Below are positions 46,285-60,302 of a DNA stretch of 64,000 nucleotides, one piece after another; position 1 is the stretch's first letter, and the number at the start of each line of letters is the position of its first letter. The notes under the pieces are model-generated. The model was not told the origin of the DNA, made no database searches, and saw only the letters and a program-made list of their open reading frames with translations. This DNA is from Dermatemys mawii (Eukaryota > Chordata > Testudines > Dermatemydidae), in the NCBI GenBank assembly GCA_007922305.1, contig ML677341.1, positions 68,444,663 through 68,508,662 on the forward strand, in the 5' to 3' direction. The position numbers and the translations under genes are program-made.

Positions 46285-49269
46285 CTCCCCTCAAAAAAAA
46301 AAATAAAAAAAATTGTGGGCAGCTTTCTCCTAGTTTTCCTGAGCAGGAGAATAGTCCCAAGCTAAGTTCTGGCTGAGGTAATTTTCCCAGTACTGCCTCT
46401 GGCTATGGACTGAACTAATTGGCTGCATCCACTCTAGTGTGTAGTCTCTATCTGGCGCGTTCAGCACTGGGGAAAAAAACATTTCATTGAGATACAATCC
46501 CTAAGTAAGCAGACTTCAATTAATGGTACAGGGTAACCTTTCAGCCAGCACACACTCCTCTATGGTACATTCATGAAGCTTTATAATGACTCATAAGCCA
46601 CAGTATGCAATGTTTCCCTTGGATATTGAAACCCAACATCCTTTCTGCAGCAAGTGAGACACAATGATGTGAAGTGGTAGAATACAAAAATAGCATGTAA
46701 ACAGCCCTGCTAAATGAATGTGCTGTGTTGTTAGAGCTTGGGTGGGATGTAGAGGAGAGACATCTGGTTTATTTTGAGGTATTTCTGGTGGGTTGGCAAA
46801 ACAGACAATGTTGACAGTGGGAATAACATCTCTTATTCCATCAGTATTCTTATTTCTATCGATTTTTGTAGTGTAATTTTTGAATCAAGCCCAAGCTGCT
46901 GTTGTCTGTGCTCCATTTATTTCCCTGTTTGGGTGTCATCATCATCTTTGTTATCATTGTAAGTCAGGAAATACGGGTTGAATATTACCATTGATAATTA
47001 ATTTTGTTTCATCTGTGGCCTGGCTCTGTGTTGCGTGATGGTTTCTAAGTCATCCATCTCCTCTAGACCTGCTTTCTGGGAAGTCTGTGCACTGGGCAGG
47101 ACCCATGGGGAGCTGCAGACTTGTCTCCTGGAAGCCACACCTGCATAAGCATGTGTCCTCTCCTTGCAGGCTGCATTTCCTACCTACAACAGCAGGCCAT
47201 GCAAACAGCTGAAAGCACTCCTGCTTTCTGAGCGTCCACTGTCTGTGCACAGCATTTGAAATCAGTAAGAAGTTTTGCTTAACATTTCCACATTGATGCC
47301 TTACTCTCTCATAGGGGAGTGTTGATGCACAAAACTTGCCTTGTGATCCTCTAATGGAGTGCTCCCTGTCAGTTTACCTAACCCATAGCTCCACCGCACA
47401 CAAAGTCAATGCTCCACATAAGTGACTACCTTCCCTCCAGCAGAAGAGAAGGGGCTCCCTCACATACATCTCTCCCACCGAACATATTACATGGGAAGGC
47501 AATTTCCACCCCTAACTTCCATTAGAATTAATGCAACCCCATATGGAAGAAGCAGGCAAACTTGTAGTGCATTTTTTCTGTGAGAACACTTGTCATGTAC
47601 TCATTACGATTACAGGTATATGTGACTGATGTCTTTACCATGTCTGAAAGATACAAAATGGCCATCTGAGAGTCACTTCCAAAATTCCTTACAATATATC
47701 TATTAGGAAAAAGTGAAAACTATTCTCCTAATATTTGTAATATTTTTTTTGCTTGTAGATAAAGAGGTAAAGGAAGAAATCTTTGCAGGTAGTGATGATC
47801 CAGTCTATCACGGCTTATGCAGATAACCTAAGGGAAGACAGGTTTCTACCCTGTGCCGGTGAAGGGCTGTTGGACATTTAGCATTGTGCACTGGACAGTG
47901 GTGACCTCAGAGGTAAATGAAGCTCAGCTTTGAACACTAACTATCTTCTTGCCTAATAAAGACGAGAGAAGAAAAGAGGCAAAACTTCAATGAAAGAGAT
48001 CAATGAAAATCAAATAAATGGATGCCTTAGTTGAATAGTTATCATGGATTTGAGCTTTGTCTTTATATGTGGCTTGGATAAACCTGCGGGATAGGAATGA
48101 TTTCAGTTCACTAATCAAATATTGGTTTTGGCAGTAAATCATAATTATATTTTACAGCACTTGGAGTATGCAGTAACATAATCATATGCATCCAGCTTTG
48201 TATCTCAGTTGGACTTTTCCAGCATCAATCAATTCAATTGCCTCAAATTATAAAAGGAAAAAATAACCATCTGTAGAATGAATGAATACCCTTAAAAGTG
48301 TTTTCAGATAATACTTTTTGGCTTGGTCCCTAAACTCTCCTTGTTCACTAATTATAGAATGCAAGGGACATATTGCTAATAAATGCAAATTCTCTTCTTT
48401 CCCATTGATTACTATGCTTTCTCAGAGATTACGGCCAGGGTCCCTTGTATACTGTCATTCCATGGCCACAGAAATTGTGGCCTTATTAACATCTCGCTAC
48501 GGAATCTCAGCTTTCAATTTTTTATAAATGTTACTAGTATTTAATGAAAACGAAACCTCATAAATATGAACTGAGTATAAACTGATGTGGTGACATCAGC
48601 TAGTGTCAGCAGAGAGTCTGAAACAATTATGCGAAGAGGTGTGACTTGTATCATTCATCTCAATCATGTCCCCTTGAACTCCATAATTCTTTGGCCATCC
48701 AATTTAACATTTTTCCAACATATCATGGAATTTGGCCTTTCTGCCACAGAATTCATCATTCTGCTACAGCCAGGCAACCAACATTTTGTTTTCTGCCTTC
48801 TTGCCTTGGTGGGGCCTGCCTGTAGCTGCTTCTTGCTCTGCAGATTTCCCCAGAAAAGGGAATTAATTAGGAAGGGCAAGAAGCATGCTTGTAGGAACAA
48901 CAAATATCCTAAGTACAATGTCACATGGACCAGCTAACATATATTCTGACAAAAACAACTAATTGATGGTGAATCCAGCCCTAAACTATATTTTCCAGGT
49001 ATTGTTTGGATCCAGCTGGTTCCTTCACAAAATGTTTCATGGTACATTAGCATAATGGTTTATTTCACACTTACATTTGCTATCCAGAAGAAAATAACTA
49101 TAGACATTTAATTTGGATGAATTTTATTTAAGATCTAGAAAACAAGAAAGAGCAAAAGTAAAGTCTCCATGACCGAGAACAAAGTGTGTGGTGTCTCTTT
49201 GTGGTTATAATTTGACTGACTAGTTGTCTATAACCCCAAGCATGATTAGAACCGTTTTGTGCTTAACAC
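46285..49269. other. unassigned non-coding DNA
   Basis: No gene or repeat family recognised. Open frames around 48590-48940 on both strands have no signature. Confidence 0.45.
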
Positions 49270-49274
49270 TGCAT

Positions 49275-49505
49275 AAAAATGTAAATTCTTTGGGACAGGG
49301 ACTAACTATTATCAATTTAAATAAACAAGACAGGTGAAGGATTGGACAAAGGGAGTATAATTATCCACATTTTATTAACAGGAAAGTGAGGCACAGAAAG
49401 ATTAAATTCTTTATCAATAGTTACACAGGCAATCTGTAGCAGAGTGAGGAATTGAACCCTGCTCTTCTGAGTTTCAGTCCTAGTGCCTTCATCACAAATT
49501 CATCC
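49275..49505 (+). repeat. MIR/CORE-type SINE
   Basis: 'aggaaagtgaggcacagaaa', 'tagttacacaggcaatctgt', 'agcagagtgaggaattgaac' and 'tgctcttctgagtttcagtc' follow the MIR core order. The left part holds 'gtaaattctttgggacaggg'. Confidence 0.7.
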
Positions 49506-49510
49506 TTCTC

Positions 49511-51934
49511 CTCTGTAACTGTTTGCCTTAAAATTTAAGCATGGCTGCTTGACATTTATCTAGGAGGCTCTACAGGAATTTAAAGGTGCAATATACAGGG
49601 GGAAAAAATGGTATAATACTTACATTGAAAAATACACCACCACTATAATCTAAAAAGAAAGGTACAACATGAATATCTGTGATGTCGTCAACATCATGCA
49701 AACTTGTTGCACGTTTCATTTATTGGCAGAAAATATGGATTTAGGCAATGGAGCTTTATATATAAGAGCTTATCAAAAGTGCTTCACACTAATATACACT
49801 GTTTTCCCTTGATTGTGTTTTCTGAGTGTACTGAATGATTTAATAATACCAGTTAATGATGCAAAAATGGGTTTCAGTATCGATTTTACTGGCTAAATGA
49901 ATTATACTCAGATAAGGGAAATCTGAAACATCCTGACTTATGCAAAATTGCTAAATGGACCTATCCAAGACATCTCTAAGGAGAAATTAACATTGGGTGG
50001 TAGACAGAACTGGAAAAATACAGCAACATTTCTTCTTTACAGTTGAATGGAACTTTAAATAGTGCTTTAACATATACCACCACCTTTCCCCTTATGGTTG
50101 TTTTCCATAGGTGTCATTACTGCTCCTTTAGAAAAGTTCCTGTATGTTTTAAGACATAAGTTGTCACTTTCCTTTTCTATATATACTCAGTTTTATTGTC
50201 AATTGTTCTGTTCCTGTAATTTCTTTGCCTTTCTCCCTTTCTGTTGTTTTCCTTTTCTTGAACTTTCTGATTAAATGTCTATAAACAGATGATTATAAAA
50301 ATAAAAGTAGAAATTCTGTATTGAGCAAGCGAATGCTGCACTGAATATTTTATTCTACTTTATTTTACAGTCCTAGCTAACTAGGTAATTCCCTGAAAAG
50401 TGTTTGTCTAATCTATACTGAAAATATTAAGGGATTTCTCACTCTCTGTTATAGGTGTGTCAGATTGATTAACAAACACCATTTCTGAAATCTGTAAAAT
50501 CAAATTACTATAAAACAAACAGAAGAATGAAATTAGGTGAGCTCTATGCCTTGATATATACCATTAAATTATTTGGAATAACCATCTGCCTCATCATTCT
50601 CTTAGGCCATTATTCAAAAAAGCTGGTCTGCATGCTTATTTGCAAAATAAGAAAAGAGGGGGAAAAAGCAGTAAACAAATGGAAGATCTTGTCTATCTAG
50701 TGCTAGGCGAGCTGACCAAAATGGCATGAATTACTCTTGAGTCACTTATCACTACAGATGTTCACGATACGTGAATTTCATTCAGCCTTAAAGTGTAGGG
50801 AAATTGTATTTTGCAAAATGATTCCTGAAGAATGCTTTATTAGTCAGGAATGTACTATTTACTGCAGTGTTAGGTAGCATTTTATATTGCAAGGTGTCTT
50901 TAAGTTTTAAATAAATTTTACCCATGGTGACAAGTTAATAGATACCACACAAGGCTATTTGCTATGAATTGATTTATGCTGGGAGTAGACAGAAATGATA
51001 GTCTATTTATTCTGAGATGAAATTGGGAGTGGGAGGTGGAAGAGGCAGTGGAGGAAAGGATTAATTTTAAGGTGATCTTAATTAGAAAAATATTACAGCA
51101 TCAGGGTCATGTTAAGGGAGAAAAGCATTGTTTGATTGTATAGCAGAAAGGAATGATGGATTTTAACTTGGATTTGGGGAATAAATCAGTTCTAAATCGC
51201 CATAAAGAAGGAGGAAAACAATTTTTTGTACGTGAGCATCCTAGTACAATCAAGATTGTTTATTTTCCTTTTTAGAGCACTTCACATACTTGTAACCAGG
51301 GGAATTTTCTCTTTTTTTTTTCCAAAATAAACTCCATTTAGAAATGGAACAGATATAAATAGTATATAATTCTTAACTCTCACAGCACAGATTTATTTTA
51401 TGCTAAATGCCTATAAAATGAGGAAGAAATAGAATATTTAAAGTTTCTATTGACCCATTTCAATTATTTCTCAGCTTTCATACATGGAAATGTACCAGTG
51501 GTATCACGATATCCAAAGCATTTCTTCTCAATGGGCTGGAATGATAATTATGCACCCTAGTCAAGTATAAAAGGATCAACAGGATGGCATGATGAGTAGC
51601 AGATCCTGATTAAATTATTTCAAACCAAAAGCAGTGAATATAGCACTAGAAATTAATTTTTCAGAGAAATCGGTCTCAAAAATACTCCCAGGCAACAACA
51701 CTAATTTAAGTTTTGAAGAAATGACGTTACACGGAATTCCAATTACCTTTCAGAAGCCCTCAGTGTTCTGTAGAGACTTGAATGATATTCAAATCTCTTT
51801 TGGCAACACTGAGCAGGGAGTGAGGAGATATCCACCTGAATAAAGTGCTTATACATACTGTGTATGCAGAATGGGAGAAGTGCATTTGAACCCAGTACAA
51901 ATACTGCTGAATGCCAGTATCAAATATCAGATTT
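49511..51934. other. unassigned non-coding DNA
   Basis: AT-rich sequence without recognisable features. Confidence 0.5.
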
Positions 51935-52050
51935 GGTCCCTAATCGTGCAAACACTTAAGCATGTGAGTAAAGTTCTGCCTGAGCATAGCCCTATGGAAT
52001 GTTTGTGTGGGTAAAACTGAGCAGGTTCAGAAGTTTTTGCAGGATTCATG
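51935..52050. repeat. old dispersed repeat ('gcttaag' family)
   Basis: 'cgtgcaaacacttaagcatg', 'gagtaaagttctgcctgagc' and 'atagccctatggaatg' recall the repeats at 38540 and 54125. Confidence 0.45.
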
Positions 52051-52089
52051 ACCTTATTCATAGCTTATTCTGGGAGATGGCTCCTTTCT

Positions 52090-52530
52090 TTTGTTAGCTT
52101 TGCCTTTTTATTTAGGAAAATAAGCATCACCTGCCATATTGGATCACCCCACTGGTCTGTGTGATCTAGTATCATATTTCCAAGGGTGACTTATTATCAG
52201 CTACTTTAGTGGAAAGTATAAGAAGTCTTCAATTATGGATAATCTTCTCCTAGAGAAAATTTCTTCCTAACTTCCAATAATTAGTCTGGTTTATGCCCTG
52301 AAGCATGTGAGTTTATATAAATTCCAAAACATTTTTTTAAAAATAGATACTATTATCACTCTGGATAATCTTGTTATCCATATAAACATTGTCTTGGATC
52401 CTGCTAAGCAACAGTGTGTTTCACAAAATAATTATGTGAAAAAGAATTTCCTTTTATCACTTTTGAATTTGCTGCCTTCTGATTTCATTGAGTGTTGCCG
52501 TGGTTTTTAGTATTAAGAAGGAAAGGTGAC
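52090..52530 (-). mobile_element. CR1-type LINE 3' end, minus strand, old
   Basis: The plus strand reads 'catattggatcaccccactg', 'agagaaaatttcttcctaac', 'tatgccctgaagcatgtgag', 'ctctggataatcttgttatc' and 'gaaaaagaatttccttttat', the mirrored order of an old CR1 subfamily 3' UTR and ORF2 end. It lacks a segment near 52405-52425 where the consensus would continue. 5'-truncated near 52530. Confidence 0.7.
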
Positions 52531-54124
52531 TAAAAGTTCAAAATGTGCCTTCTCTTTACCTTTCATTATTTTAATATTTTAAGCATTGCAGTTCACAAAG
52601 AAGACTGTTGCAGCAATTCTATGTAAATATGTTCCTATGGAGGGTGGTATGTTTTTCAATGTTACTAGGAAAGTAGGAACTTTTTATGCAACATTAACAT
52701 TTTTATGTGGCTACATATAGATAAATTCCATAAAACTCCATATTTCTGAATTAATAGGCAAATTGCTTGATCCTTCTATTTCTCCTCTTTAGAAATATTT
52801 TTAAGGAGAATATTTGACTTAAAACGTGAACTTGGAAAATGTATATTCTAGGTTGTAAATGAGAGAGATTGATTTTAGGGGGAAATGCATTCTGGGTTTT
52901 GTGAATATTAATCAGAAGATTAAAAAAAGTCAAATTGCATCATTTTTCCCCCACACAGTGAACTTGCATAAGTGGTATCTCAGCACTGTGATGTTTTTTA
53001 TATGAAAATTTTGCTTTCCATTGGAATATTTGTGCCTTAATGACTTGGAGGTTTTGTTATTTTCAGTGTACATGTCTTTCATGAGTGCTATGATTATTCA
53101 TAATGAGCAGTCAGTGCCTTTGAAAGTACTGAAGACTGTGTGAGTAAGATAAAAAAGACTTTTTTTCATTTTCATAGTGACTGTGCAAATGAAAGACCTC
53201 ATTAATCAACCAAATTCCATTTCAACATTAGCATTAGAAACCACAGCATCTAATCATTATATATTTAACCCTTTGAGTACTGCTCCTTTGAAAGTGGCTT
53301 CTTATAAGGCATGAAGCAACATGGTGTACAAAATACACATGGAGACTTATGTAAGTGTGGACTTGGTATATAAAATAAAAGAGAAGTTTTCCCTTGGAGG
53401 TCTGCTCACCACTCCGACTGGTCCAGAAAGAGTGTGGTGCACATAAAGTTAGAAATGGTCCTATGTTTTAAAGCACTCAAAGGAGTTAATCTGCTGTTAA
53501 TTGAATCCATAATAAAGTAAACTTTAATACCAATATGGCTTAGATAATGTATTAGAAAGATAGTCCTGGTAATGCCTATTACATTTACCTACAGTTTTTT
53601 TGGTACATCCATTTATGCATCATTGTAAGAAAAAATTAACATATTAAAAGAAATACACAATTTCCTCTAAAGCTGTTATGGTAGTGCCAGTTGAAACTTC
53701 AGTGTTCAGGCTAAGATTAATTTTACTATTATAACCGAGATTCAGCCTCCGTTATGTATGAAAACTGCATTGTAACCGCTCTATAGTAACACAAAAGGGA
53801 AAAAATAGAAAACCAATTTGTGTCTTTAAAATCAGTTTTATCCAGTCTGGGAACAAAAACAGTAAACACTAAAATGTCTTAATTGTACTAATATGGTTGT
53901 TGAATGGTGTCATTCCAGGGCAGAACTAAAGTTGTTTGGATGCCCCCTTTATACACTTCCACTTGTTAATCTGTTTGGATTTCTTTTAAATTCAATCTTA
54001 ACTCTGAATTTTCTGAATTTATAATGCTTAGCTTTAGGATAATTATAATTTCCTTTCAGTATATTTTACCCTAAATTACTCTCAGCCTTCACTTCATCTT
54101 AATATAGTTTTTGTCTGGGAATTA
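52531..54124. other. unassigned non-coding DNA
   Basis: AT-rich sequence without recognisable features. Confidence 0.5.
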
Positions 54125-54310
54125 AATAAGGCCTTGATTCATCAGAGCATTTGAGCATGCATTTAAACCCAGCCCTGTTACACAAAGCATTTGAACGTAC
54201 TTTGAAATGTTTGGTAAACAAAGATGGACTTTAGTACACAGTTAATTGATTTGCTGCATAGATATGGATTTAAGGATGGACTTAAGTGCTTTGCTGAATT
54301 AGGATCTAGA
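54125..54310. repeat. old dispersed repeat ('gcttaag' family)
   Basis: 'ccttgattcatcagagcatt', 'cacaaagcatttgaacgtac' and 'cttaagtgctttgctgaatt' match in type the copies at 38540 and 51935. Confidence 0.5.
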
Positions 54311-54789
54311 TGAGGACATCCTTTTAGATGTTTCCATATTAGGCCTTTTTCATTTCAACTGAAAATAGTTCCAACTTTTTAAAACCGTCTTGCAGATCAT
54401 GTGCCATTTATAATGTTTTTTAGTGGCTTCAAACATTTTTATGGCCCTCTCCACATAAAATTACTGTATAGTGACTGTAGAAGCAAGACATTTTGTTATG
54501 TTCTGCCTAGAATGTATTATTTGTAGTATTCCCAAACAATCAATGATGATACCTACTGGTCACCTAGCTCCATTCAGTAGCTAAATTATGTGACTGACAT
54601 TTGTGCTCTAACCAGTTTTAAACACACAAAAAAATAAGTTTTTCATAGTAATATACCGAAATTGCACATACTATATATATTTAGGCATTAAACTTGGTGT
54701 AAACAGAGCTAAGTGGTATATTTCATTAAACATACAGCTGGAGCCATTTTGCCCTCTTAGAAGATGGGTGACTAAAAGAGTGGAGTTTC

Positions 54790-55230
54790 ACATTTCACTT
54801 TAAAGGTTGCAAGATTTTGACTTATCCTGATCTCGGAGTCTAATGAATTCCACAGTCACCTACCTGCCCCAGAAAACCTCCAGCTCTAATGCATTCATAC
54901 CTGGATTCTGCCTCCCCATAAAATGCAATTGCTTAATACTAAGAGATAATCCTTCAGGCAGCTAGGCCAATGCTCATTTAGGGCTTTAAAGGTAAAGACA
55001 AAGACTTGGAACTGCACCTGCTACTGCTTAGGTGGCCAGTGCAGACTTTTGAGTGCTGATGTAGGAGTTGGGCCAGCTGATTTGCTGCACTTAACAAAAA
55101 TGCTGTTTCTTTGAACCAGCTGAACTTTCCTGATGGTCTTCAAGGTACAAAAGAGTCCATCCTGGAGGTGATGAGAGCATGGATTACTGTGGCCAGTGTT
55201 TTAGTTTAGAAACAAAAGTTGTCAGGGTTG
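54790..55230. repeat. old interspersed repeat, class unknown
   Basis: 'agggctttaaaggtaaagac' with 'cttggaactgcacctgct', 'ggccagtgcagacttttgag' and 'gatgagagcatggattactg' is a text order I know from many vertebrate genomes as the reverse strand of an old LINE-like repeat. I cannot name it. Confidence 0.4.
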
Positions 55231-56344
55231 CATCCAGACAACAGGTTGAGTTCACTGGCTTCTCTTAAAAAAGTAAATAACCTGTAAAACATTTCAGTTG
55301 GATTTTCTAATATAGTAATACAAGTCCAAATACCAAGGAAGGCTGAAGAGTCCGTGCCATCTTGTTTTCTGGAGAGTCCTAAGAGACAGAAGGTATTTCA
55401 CACTTTCACATTTACACTTGAGAAATTAAAATCTCCAAAGTTCAATCAAAACAATTATTTGACACACAAAGAAAAATTAATATCCATATCCATCAGTTTT
55501 TCATTTATATAATAGACCATCCATGTTCAATGTTGCGCTGTTACTTTACTTCTTCCTCTTTTGTTACAATAATTTAGCCTCCCCCGCATTGCAATAAAAC
55601 GATAGTACCCATTTGGACAGGAAGATTTTACTTGATTTGTTGTTGCTGATGCTGACACAACTAATACATTTAGAAAATTGCCTAGTAAGAGTGATTCAAA
55701 TATCACCTGTCTTCCTGGGCAAATGAGTATTTATTTACTTCTTTCTCTTTCACAATGCATTCACTGACCTTTATGGACTTGGTGGAAACTGCACACATGC
55801 CAACATTTAAGAAATTAAATCCAGGTTGTCTCTATACAAACAAAAAGAAAAGCAGGATCTGTGCATTGGGACTGGCTGAACAGACATTCCTATACAATAA
55901 ATGTGCAGATTAATACTAACACAGAAAAAGGTAAATAACCATAAAAGCTTATCTTCTACTTATTAACTACTTATGAATGTGGTAAAGATACATAGTTTTA
56001 AATGACATGTTGCAGTTGGTTTGTTTAACACAGTTATAAATGTGCTCAGTGTCATTCTCCTCTCCCCCAGCCCACACAAAAAAGGGCTAATAAAAGTACT
56101 GGTCTGCCATTTCTTGTCCACACTTTAAATGCAACCTGATGCTCTCCCAAATGAAAGAAATGGAAAGTTTGATGATAGTTTCTGGTAAATAGCAATTTGA
56201 GTCTTAAAACCATGACACCTAGTTGAATTCAGTAGATAGTTCCATGCATTCTGCCTGCGTGAATGCCCTCTGGGTTGCATCAGATTGTGCACAGGCATAA
56301 ATTGCTACACAATACACTGTGCAAATATGGTGCAGAGGTTATAC
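55231..56344. other. unassigned non-coding DNA
   Basis: Nothing recognised. Confidence 0.5.
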
Positions 56345-56879
56345 TGCTCCCCAGAGCAAGCCCTAGACCAAATGGTGCCCCAGGCAAGGAGTGTCTTTGG
56401 TGCCTTCCCCTCCATTTGTTAAACATTTGAATACCTCATTTTTTATTGCATTGGTACTGCATTTTATAACTTTGATGCATGATTTTCATGAATGATTTAT
56501 CTCTTTCATATAAGATATATTGGCATGCTAGGATCTGTAGAGCTGTATTTATTCATGCCATACACAAGCAACTAAAAAATTGTTTCCTCTAGGTTATAGA
56601 AATGTTTTAATTTTAAGAATAACTGAAATGTACTAACATCAAGAAATTGAACTGTGCACCAACATTGGGTGGACCAGTGTTAAATAATGTTACAGTAGGT
56701 AACAGCCTTAGAACGTTAACCCTAGTTCTTTAGTGCAAAAGTTCTCTTTTCTCACCTTTGTACTCACAAACTGAAGCCCAGAGTCAGAGAGATCCAAAGA
56801 CCGGCCGGTGGCATTTTCAAGTGATAAAATAGCAAGTGACATCAATCTTTCATTGGCCACCATCAATCAAAGATATGTT

Positions 56880-59331
56880 TTAATGAGCCTGGGATTTTGA
56901 AAAGCTGCACTTACCACATATGACTGTGAGCAGAAGCACAAGCAGAATCCTCAATGCTATCCACATGTTAGGAAAAGTGCCCTTCAGCTCTGCATCATGA
57001 ATGAACTGGAGAACTTGGAATGGAAAGTGCTTCCCATGTTGCAAAATGTGATGGTTGCTGTCCAATTGAACATAGAGGTTTTTATCATTGACATCCAAAC
57101 ATTCCCTATGTATCTGCATCCAGTGAAGGTCCATACAATTGTTCAAGAGTGTTTTCCTGTCCACCAGAAGCTTACTAGGTCATACAATCCCTCCCTCAGG
57201 TCTTTTTGTGGTGCTTCATTTGTCCAAACCTTTCTTCGATGGACACTCAAGTGGTGTCAACATGCAAGCAAAAAAACTCCATCTGAATTTTTATTCCGAG
57301 CTTCTCATCACATCCTCTCTCTCTGCCCTTGTAACCAAACTGTCTTTTTTTTTGATGAATATGAGTTTCCTTAAAGAGAGGCTCAACTCCTTAATTTTCT
57401 GCCTTTTCTTTGGCAGCTGTGATGGCATCTTCAAATCTGTTGTCTCTCTAGGCTACAATGAAATCAAGGTAGCTTCTCATCAAAGTAGTAGTGGTCATGA
57501 TGTCCACCGACTGCATTTGTATTGCCTTGCTTAGCATGTTTACTTGGAACAGGCTTTCATGCCAAACCACAACTGAGACCAGAAATTTAAAGTCAGTGAT
57601 CTAGTTTGCCTAGCTTTGCTCTTCGTGTCAGATTCTGGCCTTAGCTTTACTCAACTGCACCACTTCTACAAGGGCTTCATAAATCTCAGTCACTTGGTAC
57701 CTTACTGGCCTTACACTGTTAATGAGGCTCCCCCAGCCAGTGTCATTTAGTGGCTTCACGATCAGATTTGTAACATTGTCCGTGAGGATCTTCCACCTGA
57801 TAGCTGATGTTGAAAACAGGATGTATATAGTTTGCAGTACTTTGAAGAGAGATACTGAATCTTAAGATGACGCTGCATCTGACACAACGAGGTTGAGGCA
57901 ATGGCAGCCCCAAGGCATAAAGAAAGCTCTTGGATTCAGCTCAAGGATCCTTGCTTGGACTCCATTGTTTCTTCCCTTCATCTTCCCACTGTTGATGAAG
58001 CGTTGGCTGCAATAGCCCTGAAGCTGCATTTTATTCTCATTCCAGATGTCCACAAACAGTTCCATTAGGCCTTTTCCGGTAGATTCATCCACAGTTCAGA
58101 AACAGATAAAGTGTTACTTTACTTGGATACAGCCATCCTTGTTGTCAACAAATCTTACTGACAATGACATCTTTTCTCTGTGACTAATGTCTGGAGTACA
58201 GCCCATTACCTCACTTTGCTGTGCTGCAGCAATATATTATTGAGCACCTTCCTTACCATAAGGTCACTCAACTTGTTTTGAGTAGTTTAGCTGCAGTAAT
58301 GGTCCATAGCTTCCTTATGAACCACTCAATGTAGGTGCTCACACATGACATCATTGTATTTCCCAAGGAGCTCTACCAAACTAAGGAAATTATTGTTATG
58401 TTCCATTGTTCAGTTATGAACAATTTATCCAATGTGCTCCGGAAAGCTGGAAATTATTCTTTGCAAGGAAGAGGCTAATTGAGGCCAGACTCTCAAATAT
58501 ATTACTCCAAAGCTGGGTTTCCATATTCATAATGCAGTTTTCTGTATCTGTGCATTTACTGAGCTTGAGCCTGGACTCAACCTCCATCCATTTGGAGTAG
58601 GCTGTAAAATAGCCATGTGACTTTTCACATTTCTTCAGAGCGTCAGCTAAGGTATGCCAGTAATTGTACCCAGAAAGCATAAGCAACAATTTTGCATTTT
58701 TATCAAATATTTTGCAACAAAAACAACACTTTATCAGTAGATTTTTAGTAAATTAGCCAAAGTCGATTCAGTGTCTCACCATTCTAGAGCACTCTTTCAC
58801 AGTATGACTTTGAGATGTTTTCCTTCTGCTCATTTATTGAAAACGTCATATCCTCAATTTTGCCCAGCTGTCTAAAATTGTATAATCAATATTAGCAGAG
58901 TTTAGGATCACCTCTGTAAAGCAGGATTTGGTGTATCGATTTGTGGTGTGCAAATTTTCTCACTGCTGTTTCTGTCATCAGGACAGGCTGATTCTTTTTT
59001 ATTATTTCTCTCCTTTTCACGTGAGCTACATTCTTCTTTGTCATTGCTCTCCTTTACACCACCAGGAAAATTGGATGATTCTCCATAACTTTCCTCACAT
59101 TCCATTCCTTATCTTCAGGTAAATCTGCTAATTCCTTAATCATAGGACATTTTCATGTACGCTTCGCTCCTCAATTTCTTCTGCACTGGTACGATCGCTA
59201 CTGCCTAAATCTTGGTCTATGTTGTTCTATTTTAGATATTTTCCCATCAAATTTGCTTCATGCTGCAAACTAGATTGTAATTGAGCTTTTCACTTCCTAT
59301 ACTGAGTTCCTGAAGGTTTCTTCAGAGACAT
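56880..59331 (-). pseudogene. hAT transposase with TTF-type zinc finger, minus strand
   Basis: Read from 59331 downwards. MSLKKPSGTQYRK is a plausible start. An acidic/lysine-rich linker follows (58908-59105). A TTF-type zinc finger has SYCERVLxNGETLNRLWLIY (about 58700-58815). Next come FTAYSKWMEVESRLKLSKCT (58414-58689), CTPDISHREKMSLSVRFVD (about 58150-58200) and DESTGKGLMELF with NPRAFFMPWGCHCLNLVVSD (57862-58092). Last is the dimerisation end ALRILLVLLLTVICGKCSFS (56880-57164). This is the order of hAT transposases related to ZMYM5-like host genes. Many stops and frameshifts separate the pieces. The acidic residue expected just before CTPD reads G, so a catalytic position is probably lost. 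Confidence 0.85.
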
Positions 59332-59524
59332 CTTTTATTTTCTAGGGGAAAACAGAGTATTAGAGAGATCAAAAGTCTATGTTCCACATTCTTAGAAAGT
59401 CATCAACCATTACATGTCAATCATGGCAAAAGTAGTAACAGTATTTCTTTAATATTGTTGCATAGATAGGGGTTTGATAGATATTTCAGGCACCTCATTA
59501 AATATGTCCTTTACTAGTGCTATT

Positions 59525-59749
59525 TAGGGCTTGTCTACACTGGCACTTTACAGTGCTATAACTTTCTCGCTCAAGGGTGTGAAAAAACACCCCTCTGAGC
59601 GCAGCAAGTTTCAGCGCTGTAAAGCACGAGTGTAGATAGTGCACCAGCACCCTCATGGAAGTGGGTTTTTTTTAGAGCTCCGCTCTGCCATGACTACAAG
59701 CCATGTTAAAGTGCTGCAACTTTAAGGTTGCCAGTGTAGATTATCCTTA
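59525..59749. mobile_element. 225-bp fold-back miniature element nested in the hAT element
   Basis: Outer ends 'gcttgtctacactggcac' and 'gccagtgtaga' are inverted repeats. Inside, 'ctttacagtgctataacttt' with 'ctcgctcaagggtgtg' faces 'cacccctctgagcgcagc' and 'gcgctgtaaag', a second hairpin. This is the turtle family starting AGGGCTTGTCTACACTGG, known to me from memory. No duplication fixed. Confidence 0.8.
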
Positions 59750-60302
59750 ATACAAGGAAACAGTCTTTGCACTTTTCAAGCCTTAAAACACAAGTACACT
59801 TTCACAATTACACAATAAAACAAGGTTCACAGCTGGGCTTTCACTTCACTTCAGTTTGTTCTTATATCTCACTCACTGACTTGTGGTGTCCCACCCGTTA
59901 TACACCCATGAGGGCATGACTGACAACATTTTAGGAGGTTTAAGGAAAATGTAGTTCTCATAAAGTCTGGAAGGCTCCATGAGCTTCTACAAAGATCCAG
60001 AATATTCTAGGATGTAAGTGAAAAATGAATCCACATACAGACTACCTGAAATATTCTATTTCAAACTTCTATTTTCCTTTTTGTTGCTAACAACAAAAAC
60101 AGCATCCTGAGTCTGTCACTCCCCAAACCCAGCACCCCAGGTGGTGGCCTTGATCGCCAGTCCCTAAATCTGGCCTTGCTGGTCCCACAGAGCAAAACAG
60201 ATCATATGTTTATGAGAGAGTATTCCTGAAGAACTTTGAATAATAAGTCTAAATTGTATTGGACAATGAGCAGGTCTTGTTAAAGAATTATATGATTTTC
60301 AT

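Larger units (their letters stand above)
56345..60180 (-). mobile_element. autonomous-size hAT element (ZMYM5-like transposase type), dead
   Basis: The left side near 56352 ('cagagcaagccctagaccaa', 'tggtgccccaggcaagg') looks like a hAT end. The right side near 60130-60178 ('caccccaggtggtggcct' ... 'ggccttgctg') is a weak mirror. The transposase pseudogene fills 56880-59331. A miniature element is nested at 59525-59749 in its 5' non-coding part. The 8-bp duplication could not be fixed, so both ends are approximate. Confidence 0.6.

Noticed and set aside
57139..57534. 131-codon and 125-codon plus-strand frames
   Set aside because: They are antisense to the minus-strand hAT transposase pseudogene.
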